From Cryptosporangium phraense (GTDB lineage Bacteria; Actinomycetota; Actinomycetes; Mycobacteriales; Cryptosporangiaceae), in NCBI RefSeq assembly GCF_006912135.1, contig NZ_VIRS01000005.1, positions 186,001-250,000 of the forward strand: DNA of 64,000 nt. The letters run 5' to 3'. A program made the position numbers and the translations under genes. How positions within the stretch are numbered: position 1 is the first letter of the stretch; each line of letters opens with the position of its first letter. This document shows, piece after piece, positions 54,603-64,000 of this stretch. Under the pieces are notes generated by a model, which did not search any database, had not been told where the DNA came from, and was given only the letters and a program-made list of their open reading frames with translations.

Positions 54603-55625
54603 ATGGCGCCCACCACGCTGATCGGCCTGGACATCGGCTCGACGTCGATCCGGGTCGTCGAGGCCGGGCACGGCAAGGACGGCCCGACGCTGATCAACTA
54701 CACCGAGGTGCCGCTCCCGCCCGGGGCCGTGCAGAGCGGCGTCGTGCACGACGAGAAGGCGCTGACCGCGGCGGTGCGCCACGCCCGCGCGTCGGCCGGG
54801 CTGAGTTCGAAGCGCGTGGTGCTCGGGGTCACGAACATGCAGGCCGTGGTGCGCGAGATGACGGTGGCCAACCTGCCGGCGAAGGACCTGCGGGCCTCGC
54901 TGCCGTTCCAGGTCCGGGACTCGCTGCCGCTGCCGGTCGAGCGCTCGGTGCTCGACTTCCTGCCGCTGGAGAACCCCGGCCTCAACGAGACCGTGCGGGG
55001 CCTGCTGGTGGCGGTGCCCAAGGAGCCGATCCTCACCGCGGTGCGGGCGGTCGAAGCGGCCGGGCTCACCGTGCTGCGGGTCGACCTGGCCTCGCTCGCG
55101 CTGCTGCGGGCGGCCGCCCGGCTGGACGACCAGGTCGAGGCGATCGTCGACATCGGGACCCAGATCACGACCGTGATCGTGCACACCGACGGCGTCCCGC
55201 TGATCGTCCGGACGATCCCCCGCGGCGGCGCGGAGGTCACGACCGCGCTGGCCTCCCGGCTCAACGTGGCCACGCCGGAGGCCGAGGCGCTCAAGTGCCG
55301 GATCGGGCTCTGGTCGGAGAACGGGCCGGAGGTCGCCGAGACCGTCCGGGAGGCGATCCGGCCGCTGCTCAACGAGATCCGCGGCTCGTTCGCGTACCTG
55401 ACCACGGCCGGACAGCCGAAACAGGTCACCCGGCTGGTGCTGGCCGGTGGCGGCGGCCAATTGCCCGGCCTGCCGGACACGCTCTCCGACCAGCTCGACG
55501 TCACGGTCGACTACGCCGACCCGATGGCCCGGCTCCGCCGGACCCGCCAGTCCCGGCACGCCAGCGTCGAGGCACTCCCGCTCTCGGCCACCGTCTCGAT
55601 CGGCCTCACGCTGGGAGCGGCCTGA
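54603..55625 (+). CDS. pilM: Pilus assembly protein PilM
   Basis: A 340-residue actin-like ATPase-fold protein (IGLDIGSTSIRVVEAG, IVDIGTQITTVIVH, RLVLAGGGGQLPGL). It forms the cytoplasmic part of the alignment complex with PilN and PilO. AAGGA precedes ATG 54603. Its stop overlaps pilN by 1 base. Confidence 0.93.
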   Translation: MAPTTLIGLDIGSTSIRVVEAGHGKDGPTLINYTEVPLPPGAVQSGVVHDEKALTAAVRHARASAGLSSKRVVLGVTNMQAVVREMTVANLPAKDLRASLPFQVRDSLPLPVERSVLDFLPLENPGLNETVRGLLVAVPKEPILTAVRAVEAAGLTVLRVDLASLALLRAAARLDDQVEAIVDIGTQITTVIVHTDGVPLIVRTIPRGGAEVTTALASRLNVATPEAEALKCRIGLWSENGPEVAETVREAIRPLLNEIRGSFAYLTTAGQPKQVTRLVLAGGGGQLPGLPDTLSDQLDVTVDYADPMARLRRTRQSRHASVEALPLSATVSIGLTLGAA

Positions 55626-56323
55626 TGACCACGATCATGACTCCCCCGATCCACGACGCCTCGCGGCTGTACGCGCTCGGGGCCAACCTGCTGCCGCCGG
55701 AGATCGAGCAGCAGCGCCAGTTCGTCCGGATCCGGCTGATCGTGCTGGCCTCGATCGGCACCGTGATCGTGCTGCTGGCCGCCTGGTTCGCGCTGGCCAA
55801 GTGGGAGACCTCCCGCCAGGACAGCAAGCTCGCCGACGCCGAGACCGAGGCGATCGTGCTCCGCCAGCAGCAGCGCCAGTACAGCGAGCTGATCACGGCC
55901 CAGACCCAGTCGACGAAGATCGGCAACCAGCTCTCGACGCTGCTGGCCACCGACGTCACCTGGTCGACGCTGCTGACCAAGCTGCGCGCGGCCACGCCCA
56001 CCGGCCTGGACCTGACCGGAATCACGGTCACGCTCACCGACCCCACCACCCAGGGCACGACCGGCGGGAACAGCACCGCGACCACGGCGTCCGGGCTGCC
56101 GAGCAAGGACGGCAAGACCCCGATCGGCTCGCTGACGATCACCGGCTCGAGCACGTCGAAGCCCGCGATCGCCACCTACGCCGACGCGGTCGGGAAGCTC
56201 CCCGGCGTCGGGAACGTGATGCTCTCCGGCGTCACCGCGCAGGACGACGGGTCGGACTTCACGCTCCGGGTCGACCTGAGCCCGTCGCTGCTCAGCCACC
56301 ACTACTCGACGACGAAGAACTGA
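55625..56323 (+). CDS. pilN: Pilus assembly protein PilN
   Basis: A 232-residue bitopic protein. N-terminal ANLLPPEIEQQRQ is the PilM-binding motif, followed by one TM helix (about 38-58), a coiled coil and an outer ferredoxin-like domain (TGLDLTGITVTL to the C-terminus). ATG 55625 overlaps the pilM TGA. Confidence 0.9.
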   Translation: MTTIMTPPIHDASRLYALGANLLPPEIEQQRQFVRIRLIVLASIGTVIVLLAAWFALAKWETSRQDSKLADAETEAIVLRQQQRQYSELITAQTQSTKIGNQLSTLLATDVTWSTLLTKLRAATPTGLDLTGITVTLTDPTTQGTTGGNSTATTASGLPSKDGKTPIGSLTITGSSTSKPAIATYADAVGKLPGVGNVMLSGVTAQDDGSDFTLRVDLSPSLLSHHYSTTKN

Positions 56324-56335
56324 GCGGAGGCGACC

Positions 56336-56986
56336 ATGGCATTCGGCGCGATATCCGCCCGGGCCCCGAGCGGGCTGCTGAACGTCGGCGCGTTGCGCGG
56401 CAACACGATCCGGCTCTGGCTGGTCGGCGGCGTGGTCGGCGCGGTGGCGCTGCTCGGGCTGGGCTGGTTCCTGCTGATCCGGCCGCAGAGTGCCCAGACC
56501 GAGGACCTGCGCGATCAGACCGAGGCCGCGCAGTCCCAGGTCGACTCGCTCCGGTCGCGGCTGACCGAGGTCCGGGCCCAGAACGAGGAGCTGGCCTCGT
56601 ACCGGGCCAAGTACGACACGGCCCGGGCGGCGCTCCCGACCACCGGGGACACGTCCCAGTTCCTCCGGGACGTGCAGAGTTCCGGCATCCGGGCCGGCGT
56701 CTCCGTCGACGGTCTGGTCGTCGGTTCCCCCACGCAGATCAAGGGCGCCGGTACGACGGTCTACGCGCTGCCGATCACGGTCACCGCCGTCGGGACGGCG
56801 TCCAAATTGGAAGGGTTCGTGAATCAGTTGCAGCGCGTGCAGCCGCGCGCGGTGCTGATCAGCACCGCGAACGCGGCGCCGAACGAGAGCAGCGCGTCGC
56901 TGCGCGGGTCGGTCCTGCTGACCCTCGGCCTGCAGGCCTTCGTCTCGCCCTCCGCCGCCGGATCGACGCTGACCTCCACGAACTGA
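56336..56986 (+). CDS. pilO: Pilus assembly protein PilO
   Basis: A 216-residue bitopic protein with one TM (LVGGVVGAVALLGLGWFLLI), a coiled coil (EDLRDQTEAAQSQVDSLRSR) and an outer domain ending KLEGFVNQLQ. Partner of PilN. PilP and PilQ (secretin complex) are absent, as is usual in monoderms. Its stop overlaps the next gene by 1 base. Confidence 0.9.
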   Translation: MAFGAISARAPSGLLNVGALRGNTIRLWLVGGVVGAVALLGLGWFLLIRPQSAQTEDLRDQTEAAQSQVDSLRSRLTEVRAQNEELASYRAKYDTARAALPTTGDTSQFLRDVQSSGIRAGVSVDGLVVGSPTQIKGAGTTVYALPITVTAVGTASKLEGFVNQLQRVQPRAVLISTANAAPNESSASLRGSVLLTLGLQAFVSPSAAGSTLTSTN

Positions 56987-58872
56987 TGCCGCCCGGGGAC
57001 GCCGACCGCGAAGCGGGCTTCAGCCTCATCGAGCTGATGACCGCGATGACGCTGATCGGCGTCGTCATGGCGGCGTTGTCGGGCTTCTTCACCAACAGCC
57101 TGCGGGCGACGAACGTGCAGAGCAACGCGCAGACCGCGGTGCAGCTGGTCAGCGACGCGCTCGAACGGGTGCGCGCGCTGAAGGGCTCCGGCGTGACCAG
57201 CGGACGCGACCTGACCAGCACCCAGACGCAGTGGGCGAGCGTGCCGGGCGACTCCCCGGTCTCGCCCTACCTGGCCACGATGGCGATGGCCTACGACGAG
57301 ACCGCGAGCGGCGGCTCGGGCGCGACCGCCGCGCTGCCGACGACCGCGGTGCCGGTGGTGCTCAACAGCATCCCGTTCAAGCAGAGCTGGTACGTCGGAC
57401 GCTGCTGGCAGCCGCTGCTCGGCGGCGACTGCGGCCCGGCCAGGACCGCGCTGTCGGTGGAGTTCTTCCGGATCGTCACGCTGGTGACCTGGACCGGGCG
57501 GGGTTGCCCGGCGAGCGGGTGCTCGCAGGTGGCCGCGACGCTGGTCAGCAACGCGCTGGCCGAGCCGGTGTTCAAGGTCAACGAGGTCGCCCAGGCCCCG
57601 CAGGTGATCAACCCGGGACGGCAGACCGGTGAGCTCACGATCCCGGTGAACCTGACCGTCACCGCGACCGGTGGCGCGCCGCCGCTGACCTGGCTCGCGG
57701 CCGGGCTGCCGCCGGGCCTGTCGATGGACTCCAGCGGCGTGATCACCGGGACGCCGACGCTGATCGGCACGTACCCGGTGGTGATCAGCGCGACCGACGG
57801 GTTCGGCCTGATCGGCTCGGCCGCGTTCAGCTGGGTGATCGCGGCGCTGCCCGACCTGATCCCGCCGGGCACCGTGACGACGACCGGCGGCGTGGCGCTG
57901 ACCTGGGCGCCGACGCTGGTCGGCGGCACGTCGCCGCTGGCCTGGACGGCGAGCGGCCTGCCGCCGGGCCTGGCCATCGACCCGGCCACCGGAGTCGTCA
58001 CCGGCACCCCGACGACGGTCGGCACCTACTCGGTGACGATCACGGTCGTCGACACGTACGCGAAGACCGACACGATGACGTTCACCTGGGTCGTGCCGCC
58101 GCTCACGCTCACGTCGCCGGCGGCCCAGTCCGGGCTGACCAACGTCGCGATCACCGCGCTGCCGGTCGTCGCGGCCGGTGGGGTGCAGGCCTACACGTGG
58201 TCGGCGAGCGGGTTGCCGACCGGGCTGGCCTTCAACACGACCACCGGCGTGATCAGCGGGACGCCGACCGTCGCCGGGGTCTACACGGTGAAGGTCACGG
58301 TCACCGACAAGGCCGGTACCTCGCTCTCGAGCACGTTCAGCTGGACGGTCGGCCCGTACATCAAGTGGCCGCGGACCGACCAGAGCGGCGCGCTGGGCTC
58401 GATCTTCGCGGTCGACGCGGCCGCCACCGGCGGCACCGCGCCCTACACCTGGGCGTCGACGAACCTGCCGAACGGCGTCTCGATGAACACCACGAGCGGC
58501 TCGGTCTACGGGACGCTGAGCGCGGCCGGCCGGTACGTCGTCGGGTTCACGGTGACCGACACGAAGGGCTACTCGGAGAGCCTGACGCTGGTGTGCACGG
58601 TCACGACGTCCACCGGGCTGAACATCACGTCGGCCAGCGGCAACCGGTCGTCGACCAAGGGCAAGGCCGACACGTTCACGCCGGTCGTGGCCAACGCCAG
58701 CGGCACGAAGACGTGGACGGCCAGCAACCTGCCGACCGGCATGTCGATCGCCTCCGGCACCGGCGTCGTGTCGGGCACCCCGACGACGGCCGGCACCTGG
58801 ACGCCCAAGCTGACCGTCACCGACGGGGCGGGCAAGGTGTCGAACTGGATGTTCGTCTGGACGGTCAAATGA
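56986..58872 (+). CDS. Minor pilin with about five Ig-like repeats (putative adhesin)
   Basis: A 628-residue protein. Prepilin motif AG-FSLIELMTA after an 11-residue leader; N-terminal helix and a pilin-like region with paired Cys (about 130-190). From about residue 205 to the end there are roughly five repeats of about 84 residues, each with the putative-Ig pattern (GLPPGL...GVITGTPT..GTY.V). Such repeats occur in bacterial adhesins. Ordinary minor pilins are about 150-200 residues. ATG 56986 overlaps the pilO stop. Confidence 0.92.
   Translation: MPPGDADREAGFSLIELMTAMTLIGVVMAALSGFFTNSLRATNVQSNAQTAVQLVSDALERVRALKGSGVTSGRDLTSTQTQWASVPGDSPVSPYLATMAMAYDETASGGSGATAALPTTAVPVVLNSIPFKQSWYVGRCWQPLLGGDCGPARTALSVEFFRIVTLVTWTGRGCPASGCSQVAATLVSNALAEPVFKVNEVAQAPQVINPGRQTGELTIPVNLTVTATGGAPPLTWLAAGLPPGLSMDSSGVITGTPTLIGTYPVVISATDGFGLIGSAAFSWVIAALPDLIPPGTVTTTGGVALTWAPTLVGGTSPLAWTASGLPPGLAIDPATGVVTGTPTTVGTYSVTITVVDTYAKTDTMTFTWVVPPLTLTSPAAQSGLTNVAITALPVVAAGGVQAYTWSASGLPTGLAFNTTTGVISGTPTVAGVYTVKVTVTDKAGTSLSSTFSWTVGPYIKWPRTDQSGALGSIFAVDAAATGGTAPYTWASTNLPNGVSMNTTSGSVYGTLSAAGRYVVGFTVTDTKGYSESLTLVCTVTTSTGLNITSASGNRSSTKGKADTFTPVVANASGTKTWTASNLPTGMSIASGTGVVSGTPTTAGTWTPKLTVTDGAGKVSNWMFVWTVK
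57601..58872 (+). repeat. Five tandem Ig-like protein repeats
   Basis: Protein-level repeats starting about residues 206, 287, 371, 456 and 542 of the minor pilin. The shared core is G(L/N)P(P/T/N)G(L/M/V)S/A....G.(I/V)(T/S)G(T)PT. They are diverged in sequence, so an old rather than recent expansion. Confidence 0.8.
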
Positions 58873-59450
58873 AGTCTGACGATTCCGGCTACACGCTCGC
58901 CGAGGCGGTCGTGACGATGGTGATCACGCTCGTCTTCATGGGCATCTCGACGACGAGCATCATCTCGCTCTACTCGTCGACCAACAAGGCCCAGGCGATC
59001 GCCGACGGCCAGCAGACGATCGGCATCGCGTTCGGGCGGCTCGACCGGCAGATCCGCTACGCGTCCGGGCTGAGTACGCCGGGCCTGGTCAACGGCGAGC
59101 CGTACGTCGAGTTCGTCACCACGTACACCGGCACGCCGGTCTGCACCGAGCTGCGGCTGCGCCCGTCCACCGGCCAGCTCCAGCAGCGCACCTGGACGCA
59201 AGGGCCCGGGACCGTCAAGCCCACCGCCTGGACGCAGCTGACCAGCGACGTCAGCTCGGTGACGCCGTTCGCGGTGAACACCGCGACCGCCACGTTCACG
59301 TTCCAGCGCCTCGGCGTCCAGCTGACCACGACGACCGGCGGGGCCGCGTCGCCGGTGACCAGGCAGTTCAGCGCGATCTTCACCGCGCTCAACACGTCGC
59401 TGAACACGCAGTCGACGACCGTGTGCGCGGAAGGGCGGGCGCTGCCGTGA
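58869..59450 (+). CDS. Minor pilin (PilW-like)
   Basis: A 193-residue prepilin with a 7-residue leader and cleavage at G-YTLAE, Glu at +5, followed by the hydrophobic helix (AVVTMVITLVFMGISTTSII). The globular part has the PilW/GspJ-like region GRLDRQIRYASGL. ATG 58869 overlaps the preceding gene (ATGA). Likely in the initiating tip complex with its two neighbours. Confidence 0.88.
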   Translation: MKSDDSGYTLAEAVVTMVITLVFMGISTTSIISLYSSTNKAQAIADGQQTIGIAFGRLDRQIRYASGLSTPGLVNGEPYVEFVTTYTGTPVCTELRLRPSTGQLQQRTWTQGPGTVKPTAWTQLTSDVSSVTPFAVNTATATFTFQRLGVQLTTTTGGAASPVTRQFSAIFTALNTSLNTQSTTVCAEGRALP

Positions 59451-60956
59451 AGGACGACCGCGGATCGCTGCCCGTCGCGCTGCTCGTGACGATGGTCGGC
59501 GTCCTGCTCTCGACGCTGCTGGTGAACACCGTGATCGGGCAGAACACGACCACCCGGGTCGAGGTGGCCCGGGTCGCCGCGCTGAACGCGGCCCAGACCG
59601 GCCTCGACGTCGCGCTCGGCCACATCCGGGCGGCCGACAACGGCTCCGGGGCCGGCGTCCTGAGCGCGCTCCCGTGCCTCGACCTGGACGGGACGCTGGC
59701 CGCGGTGACCGGCGCGAACCGGGCCAGCTACACGGTGTCGATCGACTACTACCAGGTCGACCCGCAGAACCGGCCGGCGCAGTGGCTCAACGACCACACG
59801 ATCCGCTGCGTCCTCGGCTCGGGCGCGTTCAGCACCCCGGCGTACGCGCTGCTCAAAGCCACCGGAAGCTACAAGTCCGGCAGCGGAGCGACCACGAACC
59901 GCACGCTCCAGGCCACGTACACGTTCAAGACCAGCGACGTGAACATCCCCGGCGGGCTGGTCCACGTCTACAAGACGGCCAGCACCCCCGACCTGTGCTT
60001 CGACGCCGGGTCCGGCTCCCCGATCGCCGGCACGCCGCTGGCCATGCAGCCGTGCACGTACGGCAGCGTCGCCCAGACCTGGGCCTACAACCCGAACCTG
60101 ACGATCAGCCTGGTGTCGTCGAAGACCCCGACGATGCCGCTCGGCATGTGCCTCGACGCCGGGACGCCGGAGGCCGCCGGGAGCGTCATCTACCTTCAGC
60201 CCTGCGCGCTCGTGACGCTGCCCCAGCAGCAGTGGAGCTACAACGACAGCGCGAACTTCGAGGGCACGACGAACGGCTCGACGCTGAACGGCCTGTGCAT
60301 GAACGTCCAGAGCCCGAACACCGCGGGCAGCTTCCTGGCGCTCGGGTCGACGTCGGGCGGGAAGTGCCGGGCCGGCACGAACACGATCGTGAACTTCTTC
60401 CCGGAGCCGACGACCGGCGCCGGCGCAGCCGGTGCGTCGGCCAATCAGCTGGTGAACTTCCGCCAGTTCGGCCGCTGCCTCGACGTCACCCAGCAGAACG
60501 TGAGCGCGACGTTCCTGATCGCCTGGCAGTGCAAGCAGGCGCCGAACCCGGCCAACGTGACCTGGAACCAGAAGTGGACGCTGCCGACGCTGGTCACCGG
60601 CACGACCGGGGTCACCGCGCTGGTGACCACGAACAAGGGCGGCCTGTACTGCCTGAGGAGCCCCCGCTCGACCGTGCGGGCCCAGTACGTCGTGATCGTG
60701 AGCTGCACCGCCGGGGCCACGAACCAGGAACTGCAGTGGACGTTCTACGGCGACACCGGCGTCTACGCGACCAGCTACACGATCGTCGACGCGTCCGGCT
60801 ACTGCCTGGCCCCGACCAACCCGGACGACCCGAACCCGGACTTCTACTCCTCGGGCCAGAAGATCTCCAAGATCGTGGTCGCGACCTGCGACGGGTCGGC
60901 GCTGCAGAAGTGGAACGCGCCGACCAGCATCCTGCAGACGCTGCCGCTGAAGGACA

Positions 60957-60970
<14 letters not shown>
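59447..60970 (+). CDS. PilX-like pilus protein fused to a ricin-type lectin region
   Basis: A 507-residue protein. N-terminal RGSLPVALLVTMVGVLLSTL resembles PilX/GspK-type leaders but lacks the +5 Glu, followed by a short pilin-like stretch. Residues about 165-495 carry QxW-type lectin motifs (QTW, QQW, QKW, LQW, QKW) and Cys-rich trefoil-like repeats (LCFDAG, MCLDAG, LCMNVQ, RCLDVT), so a ricin B-type fold, possibly two trefoils. Ricin folds usually bind carbohydrate. GTG 59447 overlaps the previous gene. Its end overlaps the ABC-F gene by 14 bases. Confidence 0.9.
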
Positions 60971-62588
<1,618 letters not shown>

Positions 62589-62785
62589 CGTTGCCAGCCT
62601 AGGCGTTCGGTGGCTGGCATGTATCGGCGCCACCGCGGCCTACCGAGCAGAGCGACGGCGGTCCGAACAATGCGTCGGAGTGGGCTCCCCACGCCGATGA
62701 TGCCCCCTACGCTCATCGTTTCAGGACTAACACCAGCGCGGATCGCGTTCGGGATTTCCTCCGACGCGGCCGGAGGGGTCCGGGC

Positions 62786-63082
62786 ATGATGGCGAAGTTC
62801 TCGAACAGCGCGTGGGCCGAAGCGATGACAGCTTTCGACCTCACCGGCTCGCTGCTACCTGAAGTCAGGCTAGGGTCGGCCCCGGCCGCATCGGCCGAGA
62901 CTGCGCCGGACCTCAGGTCGCAGATCGAAAGCATCCTTGAACCTGTCCTGCGTCGATATCGAACCTGGGGACGCATCCGTACTGTTACATCCGGACGGCC
63001 CGTGAGCTCCTGGGTGCCCTGGACCGCGCGCAACGTCTGCTTGACCGATCGAACGTCGACGATCCTGCGGCGTCGGAGCTGA
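62786..63082 (+). CDS. Hypothetical protein, probably the 5' part of a frameshifted gene
   Basis: A 98-residue frame, MMAKFSNSAWAEAMTAFDLT ... LEPVLRRYRTWGRIR, with a good ribosome site (GGAGG) and helical N-terminus. Coding quality ends around residue 70, after which an overlapping frame (open from 62941 to 63393) continues a coherent helical protein starting near YIRTARELLGALDRAQRLLD. A 1-base deletion joins them. No family recognised. Confidence 0.5.
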   Translation: MMAKFSNSAWAEAMTAFDLTGSLLPEVRLGSAPAASAETAPDLRSQIESILEPVLRRYRTWGRIRTVTSGRPVSSWVPWTARNVCLTDRTSTILRRRS

Positions 63083-63165
63083 TCAGAACCCTGGCGGCGG
63101 AGGTACGGGCACGAAACGGCGACAAGCCCCTCGACGCGCCACTGACCCACCAGGTCATCGGCGGC

Positions 63166-63393
63166 TTGATCGTGCATCTCGCCGAAGTGCGGCAGTTCAT
63201 GTCTTTGGCGGCGCAGGCGCAGAAAGCCACCGCGACGCCGTTGAGGTCTACCGAGATCGTCCTGTCCCGTGGACGGCTCTTCTCTCGAGTCGAGGGCAGA
63301 GCCGATGGCGAGCTCGTTTCGATCATGAGCGCGCTAGCCGGGTTGGCGTACCGAGAGCAACTAGACGGGCCGCACGAGGGCGGCCCGTCATGA
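63166..63393 (+). CDS. Hypothetical protein, 3' part of the frameshifted gene
   Basis: The frame is open from 62941, but no usual start codon lies before TTG 63166 or GTG 63172. The downstream part reads IVHLAEVRQFMSLAAQAQKA and ends REQLDGPHEGGPS. Its stop overlaps the next ATG (ATGA). It is better regarded as the C-terminal half of the gene beginning at 62786. Confidence 0.45.
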   Translation: MIVHLAEVRQFMSLAAQAQKATATPLRSTEIVLSRGRLFSRVEGRADGELVSIMSALAGLAYREQLDGPHEGGPS

Positions 63394-63713
63394 GCGACGA
63401 GACGATCTCCGACGGGGCACGCGCTGATAGCGCGCCGAATGAGAAGCCGTCACGGGCAACGAAATACGGAGTGGAGCTCGAACGAATCCGAGCCGGCGAA
63501 CGCCTCGCAGCCCGAGGGCAATGGTTCGCCTTCGCCTCGCTCGTCCTCGTCCTGACGGTGGTGACCGTGCTTGGTCTCAGCGGTGCCGCCCTTCCGGCGT
63601 CGGTTCTCGGAGGTGGCACTCTGATCGGCGTTACCACGCTGTTCGTCAACGCTCAGAGAGCCATCACCGCACCCCGGGCTCTCCCTCCGGCGAGCGGAAA
63701 CGGGGGGTCTTGA
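63390..63713 (+). CDS. Small membrane protein, DUF2335-like
   Basis: A 107-residue protein: a polar N-terminus (ERIRAGERLAARGQWFAFAS), two hydrophobic helices (LVLVLTVVTVLGLSGAALPA and SVLGGGTLIGVTTLFV) and a short tail. It resembles the C-terminal part of DUF2335 membrane proteins. ATG overlaps the upstream TGA, so it is translated with the hypothetical gene. Function unknown. Confidence 0.65.
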   Translation: MSDETISDGARADSAPNEKPSRATKYGVELERIRAGERLAARGQWFAFASLVLVLTVVTVLGLSGAALPASVLGGGTLIGVTTLFVNAQRAITAPRALPPASGNGGS

Positions 63714-63717
63714 TGAC

Positions 63718-64000
63718 TCAGACGCCGACTGGATATGTCTCCAGCTCACCTCCTACCGGGGTGGCGGGTAGGGGGCTCAGGGCGGTGGTCTCCGGGAGCC
63801 AGACGAACGCGTCGTAGCGGTCGCCGAGCCGGGTCGGGACGTAGTTGCCGTACGACTCCCTGGCCGGGTCGTAGACGACGCCGATCGCCCGGTGCGGGAG
63901 GACGTCGGTGAGCCAGGCCGGGCGCGCGCCGGTGCGACCGGGCGTGAACTCCCCCGGCCCGAACACGAACAGCGCCGGTTCGGGCAGCGTCGCCTGCAGT
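63718..64000 (-). CDS. Erythromycin esterase family protein, C-terminal part (partial)
   Basis: The last 94 codons of a gene starting beyond the window. The end AIGVVYDPARESYGNYVPTR, RYDAFVWLPETTALSPL matches the C-terminus of erythromycin esterase (EreA/B-like) proteins, which open macrolactone rings; many homologs act on other substrates. Its resistance role is unproven here. Confidence 0.8.
   Translation of the reverse strand, partial: LQATLPEPALFVFGPGEFTPGRTGARPAWLTDVLPHRAIGVVYDPARESYGNYVPTRLGDRYDAFVWLPETTALSPLPATPVGGELETYPVGV

Noticed and set aside
59057-59965. 302-residue open frame antisense to the minor pilins
   Set aside because: No start context, no domain, and shadows well-supported pilin genes.

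Overview
The window is GC-rich actinobacterial DNA. GTG starts are common, many genes overlap by 4 bases (ATGA or GTGA), several regulator genes look leaderless, and the families present (LacI, IclR, TetR, DesK-type kinases, a Streptomyces-like hut operon, Nur-type nickel control) fit a soil actinomycete. A complete type IV pilus locus would suit a sporangium- or zoospore-forming relative of Actinoplanes or Cryptosporangium, but the genus cannot be fixed from this sequence.

Layout. 1-6.2 kb: an ECF sigma factor cut by the window edge, a 2-hydroxyacid dehydrogenase, a decayed ABC exporter, a PLP decarboxylase divergent from a TetR regulator, and an ArsR/SRPBCC pair. 6.2-12 kb: a LacI regulator, a three-copy operator in front of a DesK/NarL two-component pair, an IS5 transposase remnant and a second two-component pair. 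12-25.5 kb: a membrane serine hydrolase, an MFS exporter with its ArsR-like regulator, secreted esterases, an AzoR-like reductase, an IS481 remnant, a CHASE/PAS histidine kinase and a cysteine dioxygenase/amidohydrolase pair. 25.5-37.3 kb: LacI and RpiR regulators, an unusual aromatic amino acid lyase divergent from an OpuC-type ABC transporter, an Fe/Mn superoxide dismutase divergent from a nickel/cobalt permease across a Nur-box-like site, and a class A penicillin-binding protein. 37.4-45.1 kb: the histidine utilisation genes hutH-hutU-(M20 amidohydrolase)-hutF-hutI with an IclR regulator. 45.1-48.7 kb: a TetR regulator with an extra C-terminal HTH, a flavin monooxygenase, a P450 and a decayed META-domain lipoprotein. 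48.7-61 kb: the pilus locus. 61-64 kb: an ABC-F ATPase, a probably frameshifted hypothetical gene, a small membrane protein and the end of an erythromycin-esterase-like gene.

The most notable system is the pilus locus pilB-pilT-pilC-pilA-pilD-pilM-pilN-pilO followed by three minor-pilin genes. The first minor pilin carries about five Ig-like repeats and the third carries a ricin-type lectin region, which suggests surface adhesins displayed on the pilus. No secretin is present, as expected for a monoderm. Upstream of pilB and pilT I see two matching motifs, CT(A/C)A-N16-GCCGAT(G/C)A, resembling sigma-28 (FliA/WhiG) promoters, which would tie pilus expression to a motile-spore programme.

The second notable group is a set of self-contained regulatory sites: perfect palindromes over or beside regulator start codons, the Nur box between sod and the nickel permease, and paired TetR operators. 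No rRNA, tRNA or CRISPR array was recognised.
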